This document shows positions 12,954-21,347 of a stretch of 26,082 nucleotides of DNA, in pieces (the first letter of the stretch is position 1; each line of letters opens with the position of its first letter). A model generated the notes under the pieces. That model was given only the letters and a program-made list of their open reading frames with translations, had not been told where the DNA came from and did no database searches. The position numbers and the translations under genes are program-made. The DNA is taken from the IMG/VR virus record IMGVR_UViG_3300032323_000830, positions 1 through 26,082 of that record. One strand, 5' to 3'. Origin of the DNA: a virus.

Positions 12954-13760
12954 ATGAAAACAACAGACATTTTTACCAGACCAAATTCAAAGGCTTTGAA
13001 CGAAAGCATCCACAAAGTTTTTGGAAAAAAACTTAACCTCGAGCAGTTCGATCTAGCTCAGTTACAGGATGCTCGAAACAAACTAAGAACTCAAATCAGT
13101 CAGGTTCGATCAGAATCTAGCTTCAACGAGAATCTAGAAAATGACGCATATCACAGAGCTCAGTGGATGCTAGATGCTATCAATGCTGAGATTTCAGAAC
13201 GCGATGAGTTCGCCATTGAAGCAGAAGAAATAAACGCTGACGAAACAGTAGAAGAATCCCAAGGAGAAGAAATGACAAAAGTAACAGAAGGTGAGATCCA
13301 ACAAGCTAGTGCGATCGTTACCGCAAAAACAATGGTAGACAGAGTAGGTCGCTGGATTGAAGAACTTTCTGGTATGGAGAACGATACACTCCTACAGTTA
13401 GGTGATTCTATCCGTGACGAAATGGGACAAGAGCAGGCTAAGAACTTTATTTCTACAGTAGCTCCCGCAATCCAGCAAGCTCTCGAAAATCTAAAGAGTG
13501 CTCGTGAAACCTTATCAACAGGAGTTCGCGCACTGACCGGTGAAGAGCAACCAGCAGAAATGTTAGGCTCTGAACCAGAGGCAGGTGGTGATATGGAAGC
13601 ACCCAGCGAGTTAGACACAATGAACGCTGAGCCAGACATGGGCAGTGAAGATGAGTTTGCCGCAGCAGAACCTGCTGCCGGTGGTATGGAAACTGCTGGT
13701 CGTGAACAGCGTGAAAGCATCGAACGTCAGAACAGTCTTTTAAAAGTTCTAGCAGGATGA
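12954..13760 (+). CDS. Acidic helical protein, probable head-associated or scaffold-like
   Basis: 268 residues with AAGGA 5-6 bases before the ATG. The first half is helical. It includes K-L-N-L-E-Q-F-D-L-A-Q-L-Q-D-A-R-N-K-L-R, a pattern I associate with a conserved marine T4-like phage protein of unknown function. The C-terminal third is low-complexity, Glu/Ala/Gly/Met-rich and strongly acidic. The N-terminal A-L-N-E-S fits an L-x-E protease site at residue 17. Two short coupled genes follow through ATGA overlaps. Composition and context suggest a scaffold, internal head or assembly protein, but this is inference. Confidence 0.75.
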   Translation: MKTTDIFTRPNSKALNESIHKVFGKKLNLEQFDLAQLQDARNKLRTQISQVRSESSFNENLENDAYHRAQWMLDAINAEISERDEFAIEAEEINADETVEESQGEEMTKVTEGEIQQASAIVTAKTMVDRVGRWIEELSGMENDTLLQLGDSIRDEMGQEQAKNFISTVAPAIQQALENLKSARETLSTGVRALTGEEQPAEMLGSEPEAGGDMEAPSELDTMNAEPDMGSEDEFAAAEPAAGGMETAGREQRESIERQNSLLKVLAG

Positions 13761-14011
13761 GATTTTCTGAAATAAACATGGAGGCTCCACAGCCTCCATT
13801 TGCACAGCCTGGTGCCGCTCCTGGTGCTACTCCGGGAACTACTACGTTGACTCCCGGGCAGTCGGTGTCTCAGGACCCCCAGGCTCAGCAAAAGATGATG
13901 GCTCAACAGGCGCTTGATCGTGCCAATCAGAAGAAAGAACTTCAAGACGCTATCAAACAGAAACAACAAGAACTAGCCGATCTACAAAAACAGCTCGCAC
14001 AGATAAAATGA
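13757..14011 (+). CDS. Small Pro-rich and coiled-coil protein with MRFxE leader
   Basis: 84 residues, starting in an ATGA overlap. The leader MRFSEINME-A shares MRF-x-E-[IF] with the genes at 9403 and 14008. It is followed by a Pro/Gly/Ala-rich linker (P-G-A-A-P-G-A-T-P-G-T) and a C-terminal Gln/Lys-rich coiled coil (K-Q-K-Q-Q-E-L-A-D-L-Q-K-Q-L). This layout, a leader, flexible linker and helix, fits a small internal head protein. The next gene again overlaps by ATGA. Confidence 0.75.
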   Translation: MRFSEINMEAPQPPFAQPGAAPGATPGTTTLTPGQSVSQDPQAQQKMMAQQALDRANQKKELQDAIKQKQQELADLQKQLAQIK

Positions 14012-14394
14012 GATTTTTTGAATTTTCTGAAACACAGCCTATTGACAAGTTTGTCAACACATTGAGAAATCTCATAGGCCGTGCTGCGTCTAAAAAAGCT
14101 CCAGCCAACATGAACTGGGCAGCATTGGACAAGATAGTTCAATCTAATGGTTTTGAGTTGGCCATGGACTATGAGACTTTTAAGTCTATGTATGACTCAA
14201 ATCCAATCATACAGCAGTTTGTAAAAAACTTTAACAGCGATGGTATTGAACTTAATGTTCCCGGAGCTCCTGATTCAGATCAAACCCAATCTCCGCAGGA
14301 AAAAGGACAGACTAGCCAAGATGCTGTGGACCAAACAGCAGCTTCTGCAGCCGCAGGACAGTTGTCTCAAAGTCAAACAACTCCCCAGGTTTGA
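14008..14394 (+). CDS. Small protein with MRFxE leader and disordered C-terminus
   Basis: 128 residues, starting in an ATGA overlap. The leader MRFFEFSE-T resembles those of two other genes in the window, and the first 18 coding bases are almost the same. A compact helical region (F-V-N-T-L-R-N-L-I-G-R-A and F-E-L-A-M-D-Y-E-T-F-K-S-M-Y) spans about residues 12-85. The last 40 residues are Gln/Ser/Thr/Ala-rich and probably disordered. It may be a virion-internal or assembly protein. The sigma70 promoter of the next gene overlaps its stop codon. Confidence 0.75.
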   Translation: MRFFEFSETQPIDKFVNTLRNLIGRAASKKAPANMNWAALDKIVQSNGFELAMDYETFKSMYDSNPIIQQFVKNFNSDGIELNVPGAPDSDQTQSPQEKGQTSQDAVDQTAASAAAGQLSQSQTTPQV

Positions 14395-14419
14395 CAAAAC
14401 AAAAATAATCCTGTAATAT
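14391..14419 (+). promoter_or_regulatory. Sigma70 promoter with -10 inside an inverted repeat
   Basis: TTGACA, a 17-base spacer and TAATAT. The -10 lies within the inverted repeat TCCTGTA-atata-TACAGGA (14409-14427), a possible operator. The ATG at 14427 is seven bases after the -10, so the mRNA would be leaderless. Confidence 0.75.
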
Positions 14420-14426
14420 ATACAGG

Positions 14427-15128
14427 ATGCAAATACAATATAATCCTCCTCCGTTCGTTGAACGATTCCAATACAAGAACTGTCAACAGGTCAACGACCC
14501 TGTTACTCGAAAAAGAGTCTATCTAACTCCAGACGGAGAAAGTCTGCCATCTGTGACTACTATTCTAAGTGCTACCAAAGACATGACAGCACTGAACGAA
14601 TGGAAGAAGCGTGTAGGAGAAGAAAAGGCTCGACAGATCACTACAGAGGCTGCAGGCGTAGGTACAGCCATGCACAGTAACTTAGAACGATTCATCGCCG
14701 GTCTTCCTAGACAGCCCGGAAATAATCCAGTGCATGTGCAGGCCAATAAAATGGCCGATCAAATCATTGTCAATGGTTTGTCGCAGGTCAAAGAAGTATG
14801 GGCTATGGAACAAAGTTTGTACTTTCCAGGACTGTACTCGGGCACCACTGACCTAGTAGCTGTCTATAAAGACAATCCTTCAGTTTGCGATTATAAGCAA
14901 ACAAACAAACCTAAAAAAGAAGAATGGGTCGAAGACTATAAAATGCAGCTGATTGCCTATATATTAGCACATAATGAAGTCTACGGCACAGACATTCGCG
15001 AAGGGCATGTGTTTATGTGCAGTCGTAACTGTGAATATCAACAGTTTGATCTATGGTCCACGGACTTTAACAAGTATCAGGATCTTTGGCTTGATAAGGT
15101 AGAAGAGTACTATAACAGTCTAAGATAA
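14427..15128 (+). CDS. PD-(D/E)XK nuclease (RecB/Cas4-like exonuclease)
   Basis: 233 residues. The motifs of the RecB-type PD-(D/E)XK fold are present in order: G-T-A-M-H83-S-N-L-E87, E128 in A-M-E-Q-S-L-Y, G-T-T-D142-L, C-D155-Y-K157-Q-T-N-K, and the Q-motif Y-K-M-Q174-L-I-A-Y. Asp142, Asp155 and Lys157 form the metal-dependent catalytic core. No Cas4-type C-terminal Fe-S cysteine cluster is complete, although a C-S-R-N-C is present. The role is likely DNA end processing during replication or recombination, or host DNA breakdown. It has its own sigma70-type promoter, unlike the surrounding structural genes, consistent with early expression. Confidence 0.88.
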   Translation: MQIQYNPPPFVERFQYKNCQQVNDPVTRKRVYLTPDGESLPSVTTILSATKDMTALNEWKKRVGEEKARQITTEAAGVGTAMHSNLERFIAGLPRQPGNNPVHVQANKMADQIIVNGLSQVKEVWAMEQSLYFPGLYSGTTDLVAVYKDNPSVCDYKQTNKPKKEEWVEDYKMQLIAYILAHNEVYGTDIREGHVFMCSRNCEYQQFDLWSTDFNKYQDLWLDKVEEYYNSLR

Positions 15129-15131
15129 ATA
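15124..15131 (+). promoter_or_regulatory. Late-promoter octamer GATAAATA
   Basis: Overlaps the nuclease stop codon and lies 21 bases before the tail-spike ATG. Confidence 0.7.
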
Positions 15132-15152
15132 CCCTATAACGGGAATTTACAT

Positions 15153-16736
15153 ATGGCTGTCGTACAGATATCTAAAATACAGGTCCGCAGAGGCCTAAAA
15201 AACTCTGGAATCGGTGTTCCACAACTAAGCTCAGCTGAGTTTGCCTGGGCAGTTGATTCGCAAGAACTTTACATAGGTAACGGCAGTGTTGCTGAAGGTG
15301 CTCCCTATGTTGGTAATACTAAGATCTTAACTGAGCACGATAATATATTAGAACTTGCAGGCAGTTATCAGTTCGCTGCCCAAGATCCAGCGATCGCTTA
15401 TTCAGTTCCTCGATCGCTGCAAACAAAGATAGATGAAATCGAAGTCAGCGTTATCGACTTTGGTGCAGTAGGAGATGGATCAACATCTAATAACACAGCA
15501 TTTGAAAATGCATTGGACGACCTGTTCATTAGAAATGCTGGTGTATACAGAAAGATTTTAAAAGTTCCTAACGGACACTATCTATTCACATCAGATCTTA
15601 AAATACCTAGCGGAACTATTATACGTGGCGAGACTCAAAAAGGTGCAGTGTTAGAGTTTGGTGCTAACAACATCACATTCGTTACTGCCACAGGCCTTGA
15701 GCTGTCTTCTTTCGATTCTACTAATAGACCACGCGATGTAGAAATCAGTAATATATCTATTAATCGTTCAACGGGTCAGTTTGTATTAACTGGAGTTAAA
15801 GATACTATCATTGATAATGTTATATTCCAGGGAGAACATATTCCGGGATCGTCAGTGCTGTCCTTGACATCTCGACCTGCTGCAATATTTTGGCAGAACT
15901 TAGTTGACAAACCTAAGACCACAGGAATCGTATTTAGAAACTGTAAGTTTAACGATCAACCATTGGCTGTTAAATGTCTACAAGATGATCAAGCTGATAC
16001 TTCTGTCAGCTTCCAAGGTTGCCATTTCTTTATCAATGATGTTGGTGTTTATGTAGAAGGCACACTAGGTCAGATATCTAACTGGAGCTTTGATGCTTGT
16101 AAGTTTGAAGAAATATATCGACAGGCATTTTATGCTACAGCTGGACGAGGATTTTTATTCACAGAATGCGATTTTATCGACTGCGGTAACGCATCTGGCA
16201 ACTCAGCAAGTCCTGATTCAACAGCCACTGAAATAGTTTATTTTGAAGATTTCAAAGACAATAGATTGATCGAATGTACCAGTGATAGACATCAGTCATA
16301 CTCTATCACTTCCAGTGAAACACGCAAGGCCTATCCAGAGGTAATCAATGCTGGTGTGGTCAAGTTTGTAGATAGACAGTATGCAGACATTAGACTAAGT
16401 GTATCTCAAACACCATTGGCAGTATTCTCGGCCTTGACAAAGTTTATCAACATCGAGTATACTTTAAAACTAAACACACACACTAGAAATGGTAGACTGA
16501 CCATCACAGTAGATGATGATCGTACCAACGTTGCAATCACCGACGAGTTTCAATATTCGTCTTCACTTATCACATCGCTAGGAGGAACTCTTATGACAAA
16601 TTTCCAATTCGGAGTATCTTTAAAAGACAACGATTCTAACGGATCAGTTGATACTGTATTATTAAGTTATGAGAATCCTTCTACAAATATAGCCGATACC
16701 GGAACGATCTCATATCAAATCAGCTACGGTGTTTGA
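15153..16736 (+). CDS. Tail spike/fibre with Mtd-like N-terminus and pectate-lyase-type beta-helix
   Basis: 527 residues, the largest virion protein in the window. Residues 1-60 (I-S-K-I-Q-V-R-R-G-L-K, then E-F-A-W-A-V-D-S-Q-E-L-Y-I-G-N-G) match the short N-terminal module of phage receptor-binding proteins such as the major tropism determinant. Near residue 97, V-I-D-F-G-A-V-G-D-G-S-T-S-N-N-T-A-F begins a pectate-lyase-3-like right-handed beta-helix that runs to about 380, with repeated I-x-N-x-x-F turns. A beta-rich C-terminal domain follows. It should attach to the baseplate or tail and bind or degrade surface polysaccharide. A catalytic residue cannot be assigned by eye. Late octamer upstream. 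Confidence 0.88.
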   Translation: MAVVQISKIQVRRGLKNSGIGVPQLSSAEFAWAVDSQELYIGNGSVAEGAPYVGNTKILTEHDNILELAGSYQFAAQDPAIAYSVPRSLQTKIDEIEVSVIDFGAVGDGSTSNNTAFENALDDLFIRNAGVYRKILKVPNGHYLFTSDLKIPSGTIIRGETQKGAVLEFGANNITFVTATGLELSSFDSTNRPRDVEISNISINRSTGQFVLTGVKDTIIDNVIFQGEHIPGSSVLSLTSRPAAIFWQNLVDKPKTTGIVFRNCKFNDQPLAVKCLQDDQADTSVSFQGCHFFINDVGVYVEGTLGQISNWSFDACKFEEIYRQAFYATAGRGFLFTECDFIDCGNASGNSASPDSTATEIVYFEDFKDNRLIECTSDRHQSYSITSSETRKAYPEVINAGVVKFVDRQYADIRLSVSQTPLAVFSALTKFINIEYTLKLNTHTRNGRLTITVDDDRTNVAITDEFQYSSSLITSLGGTLMTNFQFGVSLKDNDSNGSVDTVLLSYENPSTNIADTGTISYQISYGV

Positions 16737-17154
16737 TCTATACGGCAACGATAGACTAACCGAATGGCGCAACTTTAGAACTAGGCTTGAAACCAGCGAA
16801 ACTGCTTTAGAAGATAATCTTATCTTTTGGAAAAAAGCACCATTCGTTAGTCCTTATCTTGATCCTTTTAATGCAGGATCCTGGCCCGATCCTTGGCATT
16901 TGGTACTAGATGATAGGCTAGATCATCTAGCAATTTGTCTTGGTTTGCTGTATACTCTTAAGTTAACTCAGCGGTTTATGAGCTGTGATTTTGAGATACA
17001 TATGGCTATGTCCGAAACGAAAAAACCCACTGACTTTTATCTTGCGATTGACAAAACATTCGTATTAAACTATGACAGCAACGCGGTTTTGAGTGCCAAC
17101 GACGTCGCCCACCTAAAAACCAACATCATATGGCAGACTAATATTCTGCCATAA
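16729..17154 (+). CDS. Conserved-type phage protein of unknown function, GTG start
   Basis: The only suitable start is GTG at 16729, overlapping the tail-spike stop by eight bases. The next Met is beyond residue 80. The sequence has Y-G-N-D-R-L-T-E-W-R-N-F-R, W-K-K-A-P-F-V-S-P-Y-L-D-P, S-W-P-D-P-W-H-L-V-L-D-D, and a final N-I-I-W-Q-T-N. I recall this Trp/Pro motif order from a family in marine T4-like phages with no known function. Its position next to the spike may point to a fibre assembly or attachment role. A late octamer for nrdA overlaps the stop codon region. Confidence 0.75.
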   Translation: MFDLYGNDRLTEWRNFRTRLETSETALEDNLIFWKKAPFVSPYLDPFNAGSWPDPWHLVLDDRLDHLAICLGLLYTLKLTQRFMSCDFEIHMAMSETKKPTDFYLAIDKTFVLNYDSNAVLSANDVAHLKTNIIWQTNILP

Positions 17155-17157
17155 ATA
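17150..17157 (+). promoter_or_regulatory. Late-promoter octamer CATAAATA upstream of nrdA
   Basis: Overlaps the upstream stop codon and lies 35 bases before the nrdA ATG. Confidence 0.6.
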
Positions 17158-17192
17158 TTTTTCCATTAGAACAAAAAAGAGAGCAACAGTTT

Positions 17193-19526
17193 ATGACTAT
17201 TTCGGTACAAAAAAGAAACGGGCAGAAAGAGCCTTTGCACATTGAAAAATGGCAAGCGCAGATTGCAAAAGTATGCCAGGGGATTGCCGATGTCAGTCAG
17301 TCGATGATAGAAATCAAAAGTCAACCGCACTTCTATGATGGCATCACTACTAGAGAGATTGATGAAATCACTCTTAGAGCTATCGTTGACCTCATCGACG
17401 TAGAAGCAAATCCTGACATCGGACATGTTAACTATCAGTATGTAGCTGGTAAACAAAGATTAAGTATGTTACGCAAAGACGTCTACGGTCAATACGAACC
17501 GTTACGCCTTTATGAAATCGTAAAAAGAAATATCAAGGTTGGCCTGTACACTCCAGAATTACTTGAATGGTATTCTGAAGAAGAGTGGGATCGCATGGAC
17601 GACTTTGTAGATCATGAAAAGGATGAGTCCTATTCATATGCTGCCATAGAACAGCTAATCGAAAAATATTTGGTTAGAAATAGAAGCAGCAAAGAAATCT
17701 ATGAAACTCCACAAGTTCGATATGTCATTGCCGCAGCCACGGTAATGCACAAAGAAGATCAACCCTCTAGATTAAAATATGTTAAAGAATATTACAACGC
17801 TGCCAGTGATGGTCTTTTTACTCTTGCTACTCCTGTACTCGCTGGCCTTGGTACTCCTACCAAACAGTTTAGTAGCTGTGTTCTTATTCGTAGCGATGAT
17901 GATCTCGATTCTATTTTTGCCAGTGGAGAAATGATGGCCAAGTATGCCAGCAAACGTGCTGGTATTGGGTTGGAGATCGGACGTCTACGTCCACTAGGCA
18001 GTCCCATCAGAGGTGGTGAGATCATGCACACAGGTATGCTGCCTTTTCTTAAAAAGTGGTTTGCTGATCTAAGGAGTTGCAGTCAAGGTGGAATCCGTAA
18101 CGCTAGTGCTACAGTGTTTTATCCTATTTGGCATCATCAGTTTGATGATCTCATCGTGCTTAAGAATAATCAAGGAACTGAGGAAACTCGTGTCCGACAC
18201 ATGGACTACGGAGTTGTACTATCAGCGTTCTTTTGGCGTCGTTTTAAAAACAAAGAAAATATTACTTTCTTTGATCCTAACGAAGTGCCTGATCTATACG
18301 AAGCCTTTTACAAAGACACACCTTTGTTTGAAGAGCTCTATGTAAAGTACGAAAAGAAATCTGGTCTAAGAAAAAAGACCATGAGTGCAGAAGATGTATT
18401 CAAAGGTGGTATTCTCAAGGAAAGGACTGATACTGGTCGCATCTATCTAGTGTTCATTGACAATGTTATGAACCAAGGACCATTTGACCCAGAATACCAT
18501 ACTATCTATCAGTCCAACCTATGCTGTGAGATCCTATTACCTACGAAATCATTTAAGAGGCTCGACGATCCGGAAGGCCGAATTGCTCTTTGCACCCTTG
18601 GGTCCATTAACTGGGGTGCCTTCCGCAATCCTGAGGATATGCGCCGTGCTTGCCGTGTATTGCAGCGCAGTCTTTGCAATATTCTTGATTATCAAGATTT
18701 TCTAAGTATACAAAGTAAACTTAGTAATGATGAAATACAACCATTGGGCATCGGTGTTACTAACCTAGCCTATTGGCATGCTAAGAGGAGTTTGAAATAT
18801 GGCGACAAAGACGCATTGGCAGAAGTTAAATCTTGGATGGAACATCAGGCCTACTATCTTACCGAAGCCACAGTCGAACTGGCCAGAGAAAGAGGATCCT
18901 GCTTGGACTCCGGCAAGACTTGGTACGGCAGAGGAGTGTTCCCCTGGGAAAGAAGATCCCCAGGAGTCAACGAGCTTGCTGATTTCACACCCGAGCTTGA
19001 TTGGGAAACGCTTAGGACGGAAATGAAACAACACGGAGTGAGAAATGCCACGCTGATGGCTATCGCTCCTGTAGAATCTAGCTCGGTGGTTATTAACAGT
19101 ACCAACGGTATTGAAATGCCAATGAGCCTAATCACTGTAAAAGAAAGTAAAGCAGGATCATTTACACAAGTGGTCCCTGAGTATCATAAGTTGAAGAACA
19201 AGTATCAACTGATGTGGGATCAGAAAGACTGTAGCGGATATCTAAAAACCGCAGCAGTGTTACAGGCCTATGTGGATCAGAGCATTTCAACCAATACATT
19301 CTATAATCCTGCACACTTTCCGGATCGTAAAGTATCTACAACATTGATTATTAAAAATCTAATGCAGGCGCAGTTATGGGGTATAAAAACTTTCTACTAC
19401 AGCTTGATAAACAAAGCCGGCGCCAAGCACGAAGACCGAACACCGGAAGTACATTACAATGGTTTCCATAATGAACGTGAAATCATCGAAGAAGACACAG
19501 AGGACTGCGAAGCCTGCAAACTATGA
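17193..19526 (+). CDS. nrdA: Ribonucleoside-diphosphate reductase alpha subunit, class Ia
   Basis: 777 residues, full length. It reduces ribonucleotides to deoxyribonucleotides with NrdB, for phage DNA synthesis. The N-terminus has an ATP-cone (K-R-N-G-Q-K-E-P-L-H-I-E-K-W). Catalytic residues are all present: redox Cys229 (S-S-C-V-L-I) and Cys467 (C-T-L-G-S-I-N-W-G), the N442-L-C444-C-E446 active-site motif, and Tyr735-Tyr736 of the radical relay (T-F-Y-Y-S). The C-terminal shuttle pair Cys772/Cys775 is in C-E-A-C-K-L. With the glutaredoxin two genes downstream, the electron donor is probably phage-encoded as well. The stop overlaps nrdB (ATGA). Confidence 0.97.
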   Translation: MTISVQKRNGQKEPLHIEKWQAQIAKVCQGIADVSQSMIEIKSQPHFYDGITTREIDEITLRAIVDLIDVEANPDIGHVNYQYVAGKQRLSMLRKDVYGQYEPLRLYEIVKRNIKVGLYTPELLEWYSEEEWDRMDDFVDHEKDESYSYAAIEQLIEKYLVRNRSSKEIYETPQVRYVIAAATVMHKEDQPSRLKYVKEYYNAASDGLFTLATPVLAGLGTPTKQFSSCVLIRSDDDLDSIFASGEMMAKYASKRAGIGLEIGRLRPLGSPIRGGEIMHTGMLPFLKKWFADLRSCSQGGIRNASATVFYPIWHHQFDDLIVLKNNQGTEETRVRHMDYGVVLSAFFWRRFKNKENITFFDPNEVPDLYEAFYKDTPLFEELYVKYEKKSGLRKKTMSAEDVFKGGILKERTDTGRIYLVFIDNVMNQGPFDPEYHTIYQSNLCCEILLPTKSFKRLDDPEGRIALCTLGSINWGAFRNPEDMRRACRVLQRSLCNILDYQDFLSIQSKLSNDEIQPLGIGVTNLAYWHAKRSLKYGDKDALAEVKSWMEHQAYYLTEATVELARERGSCLDSGKTWYGRGVFPWERRSPGVNELADFTPELDWETLRTEMKQHGVRNATLMAIAPVESSSVVINSTNGIEMPMSLITVKESKAGSFTQVVPEYHKLKNKYQLMWDQKDCSGYLKTAAVLQAYVDQSISTNTFYNPAHFPDRKVSTTLIIKNLMQAQLWGIKTFYYSLINKAGAKHEDRTPEVHYNGFHNEREIIEEDTEDCEACKL

Positions 19527-20632
19527 GCACACAACAATATAACCTAACTACCAAAACCGATTATCTTAATCGTAAAATGTTTCTTGACCCACAAGGGCCA
19601 GTGACCATTCAAAGATTTGAAGAAGTCAAATACAAAAAAATCGCAGACTTTGAAACTACTGCACGTGGTTTCTTTTGGGTTCCGGAAGAAATCAGTCTAG
19701 CCAAAGATGCCAACGACTTTAAGGATGCATCAGATGCAGTTAAACATATCTTCACTAGTAACCTGCTTAGGCAAACTGCTCTTGACAGTCTGCAAGGTCG
19801 CGGCCCAAGTCAAATCTTTACTCCGGTCGTAAGCCTTCCGGAACTAGAAGCATTGGTCTACAACTGGACATTCTTTGAAACTAACATTCACAGTCGCAGC
19901 TATAGCCATATCATCCGTAACATCTACAACGTGCCCAAGGAAGTATTCAATACTATCCACGACACTAAAGAAATCGTAGATATGGCATCGAGTGTTGGCA
20001 AGTATTACGATTATCTACACAGATTGAACTGCCGTAAAGAACTCAATGATAACGGTATCGCAGTCAGTGAAGAGGAACATATTAAATCTATTTGGCTAGC
20101 ATTGAACGCCAGCTATGCCTTAGAAGCATTCCGTTTCATGGTATCATTTGCTACAAGTCTAGCAATGGTAGAGAACAAGATCTTTATCGGTAACGGCAAC
20201 ATCATCAGTCTAATCCTACAGGACGAACTACTACACAAAGGTTGGACTGCTTGGATGATCAATCAAGTGGTCAAAGAAGACAGCCGCTTTGCCAAAGCCA
20301 AACAAGAATGCGAAGCAGAAGTCTATCAACTCTATATTGATGTGATCCGTGAAGAAAAAGAATGGGCTGACTATTTGTTTAAGAAAGGTCCTGTTATTGG
20401 ATTGAATGCCAATATTCTCAAAGACTTTGTTGACTATACAGCAGCCACAGGTCTAAAAGAAATTGGAATCAAGTATCATCAACCTGCACCAAAAACTACT
20501 CCTATTCCTTGGTTTAACAAACACAGCGATACGCATAAAAAACAGACAGCCCTACAAGAAAACGAATCGACAAACTACGTTATTGGTGTAATGAGTGATT
20601 CGATTGCATATGAAGAGCTACCGGAGTTATAA
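19523..20632 (+). CDS. nrdB: Ribonucleoside-diphosphate reductase beta subunit
   Basis: 369 residues, the di-iron tyrosyl-radical subunit. By comparison with E. coli R2, the ligands and radical site are Asp88, Glu119, His123, Glu201, Glu235 and His238, with Tyr127 as the radical tyrosine (I-H-S-R-S-Y-S-H-I-I). The E. coli motif is E-T-I-H-S-R-S-Y; here it reads E-T-N-I-H-S-R-S-Y, with one extra residue between the first-shell Glu and His. The C-terminal tail ends in Y-E-E-L-P-E-L, suited to docking on NrdA. The gene is coupled to nrdA by ATGA and to the next small gene by TAATG. Confidence 0.96.
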   Translation: MSTQQYNLTTKTDYLNRKMFLDPQGPVTIQRFEEVKYKKIADFETTARGFFWVPEEISLAKDANDFKDASDAVKHIFTSNLLRQTALDSLQGRGPSQIFTPVVSLPELEALVYNWTFFETNIHSRSYSHIIRNIYNVPKEVFNTIHDTKEIVDMASSVGKYYDYLHRLNCRKELNDNGIAVSEEEHIKSIWLALNASYALEAFRFMVSFATSLAMVENKIFIGNGNIISLILQDELLHKGWTAWMINQVVKEDSRFAKAKQECEAEVYQLYIDVIREEKEWADYLFKKGPVIGLNANILKDFVDYTAATGLKEIGIKYHQPAPKTTPIPWFNKHSDTHKKQTALQENESTNYVIGVMSDSIAYEELPEL

Positions 20633-20799
20633 TGTATAAAGCACAGTTTAAATCTCGAAACCCTTTTGAATCTTGGACCAGTCTAGGATCTTTCGGAACT
20701 GAGACACAGGCCATTGCCGCTGCCTTAAATAAAAAGAAGAAAGGTGCCATTATGGTCAGAGTCGTAGACAAAACGGGATCAGTGGTTTATTCTGGTTAA
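20632..20799 (+). CDS. Small basic protein between nrdB and glutaredoxin, 55 residues
   Basis: The ATG overlaps the nrdB stop (TAATG). The 55 residues look like a small alpha/beta domain: F-E-S-W-T-S-L-G-S-F, a helix with A-I-A-A-A-L-N-K-K-K-K-G, and a final strand V-R-V-V-D-K-T-G-S-V-V-Y-S-G. This ends nine bases before the glutaredoxin start, so it is embedded in the nucleotide-reduction operon. No family is recognised. Confidence 0.7.
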   Translation: MYKAQFKSRNPFESWTSLGSFGTETQAIAAALNKKKKGAIMVRVVDKTGSVVYSG

Positions 20800-20808
20800 G
20801 AAAGGAAA

Positions 20809-21045
20809 ATGATGAAAGCAGTTGTATGGAGTAAGTATCATTGTCCTTATTGTGATCAAGCTAAAGCATTGCTGACACAAAAAGGCATTGGATTTGAAGA
20901 ACGTAAAATCGGTGATGGTTACAGCAAAGAAGATCTATTAGAAGCAGTACCTACAGCAAGAACAGTACCGCAGATTTTCTTGGACGAACAGTTAATCGGT
21001 GGATTCACAGAACTTAAAAAATATTTTGAAACACAAAACTTATAA
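20809..21045 (+). CDS. Glutaredoxin
   Basis: 78 residues, a minimal thioredoxin-fold dithiol glutaredoxin. The active site C-P-Y-C is at Cys12 and Cys15, the cis-proline T-V-P near residue 57-59, and the G-G-F glutathione-binding turn near 65-67. It should reduce the C-terminal disulfide of NrdA. AGGA lies 6-7 bases before the first of two adjacent ATG codons; the second would shorten it by one residue. It is in the same transcript as nrdA and nrdB. Confidence 0.95.
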   Translation: MMKAVVWSKYHCPYCDQAKALLTQKGIGFEERKIGDGYSKEDLLEAVPTARTVPQIFLDEQLIGGFTELKKYFETQNL

Positions 21046-21053
21046 GGAAAAAC

Positions 21054-21344
21054 ATGTTAATAGATAGAGGCGTAACCCCAGGCGAAGTTGTAACTATCCG
21101 TCTTTCTGCCGGAGAAGAAATAATCGCTAAGTTAGTAGAAGAAACAGACAGTCATTACAAAATTAATAAACCAATGACTTTGAGCATGAGTCAACAAGGT
21201 ATTGGTATGATGCCTTTTCTTTTCACAGTGAATATGGACAAAGATCTAAGTATCGCTAAATCCAATGTCACTGTTATCAGTTCAACTGCTACAAGTTTTG
21301 CTGATCAATACGTTCAAGGTACCACTGGTATCGCAATGAGATAA
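21054..21344 (+). CDS. Sm-like small protein of unknown function, 96 residues
   Basis: AAGGA lies 6 bases before the ATG. The first part, G-E-V-V-T-I-R-L-S-A-G-E-E-I-I-A-K-L-V-E-E, reads like an Sm/SH3-type beta-barrel strand pair, where the repeated V-x-I-x-L-x-x-G-x-E-I pattern is typical. A Met-rich segment (M-T-L-S-M-S-Q-Q-G-I-G-M-M-P-F) and a second strand region follow. T4-like phages of marine bacteria commonly carry a similar protein, as I recall, without a known role. It may be RNA- or nucleic-acid-binding if the Sm resemblance is real. Confidence 0.7.
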   Translation: MLIDRGVTPGEVVTIRLSAGEEIIAKLVEETDSHYKINKPMTLSMSQQGIGMMPFLFTVNMDKDLSIAKSNVTVISSTATSFADQYVQGTTGIAMR

Positions 21345-21347
21345 AAT

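Noticed and set aside
13160-13720. Long minus-strand open frame of 186 codons opposite the acidic helical protein
   Set aside because: It is Ser-rich with no ribosome site and mirrors the biased codons of the plus-strand gene, which has a promoter, ribosome site and coupled neighbours.
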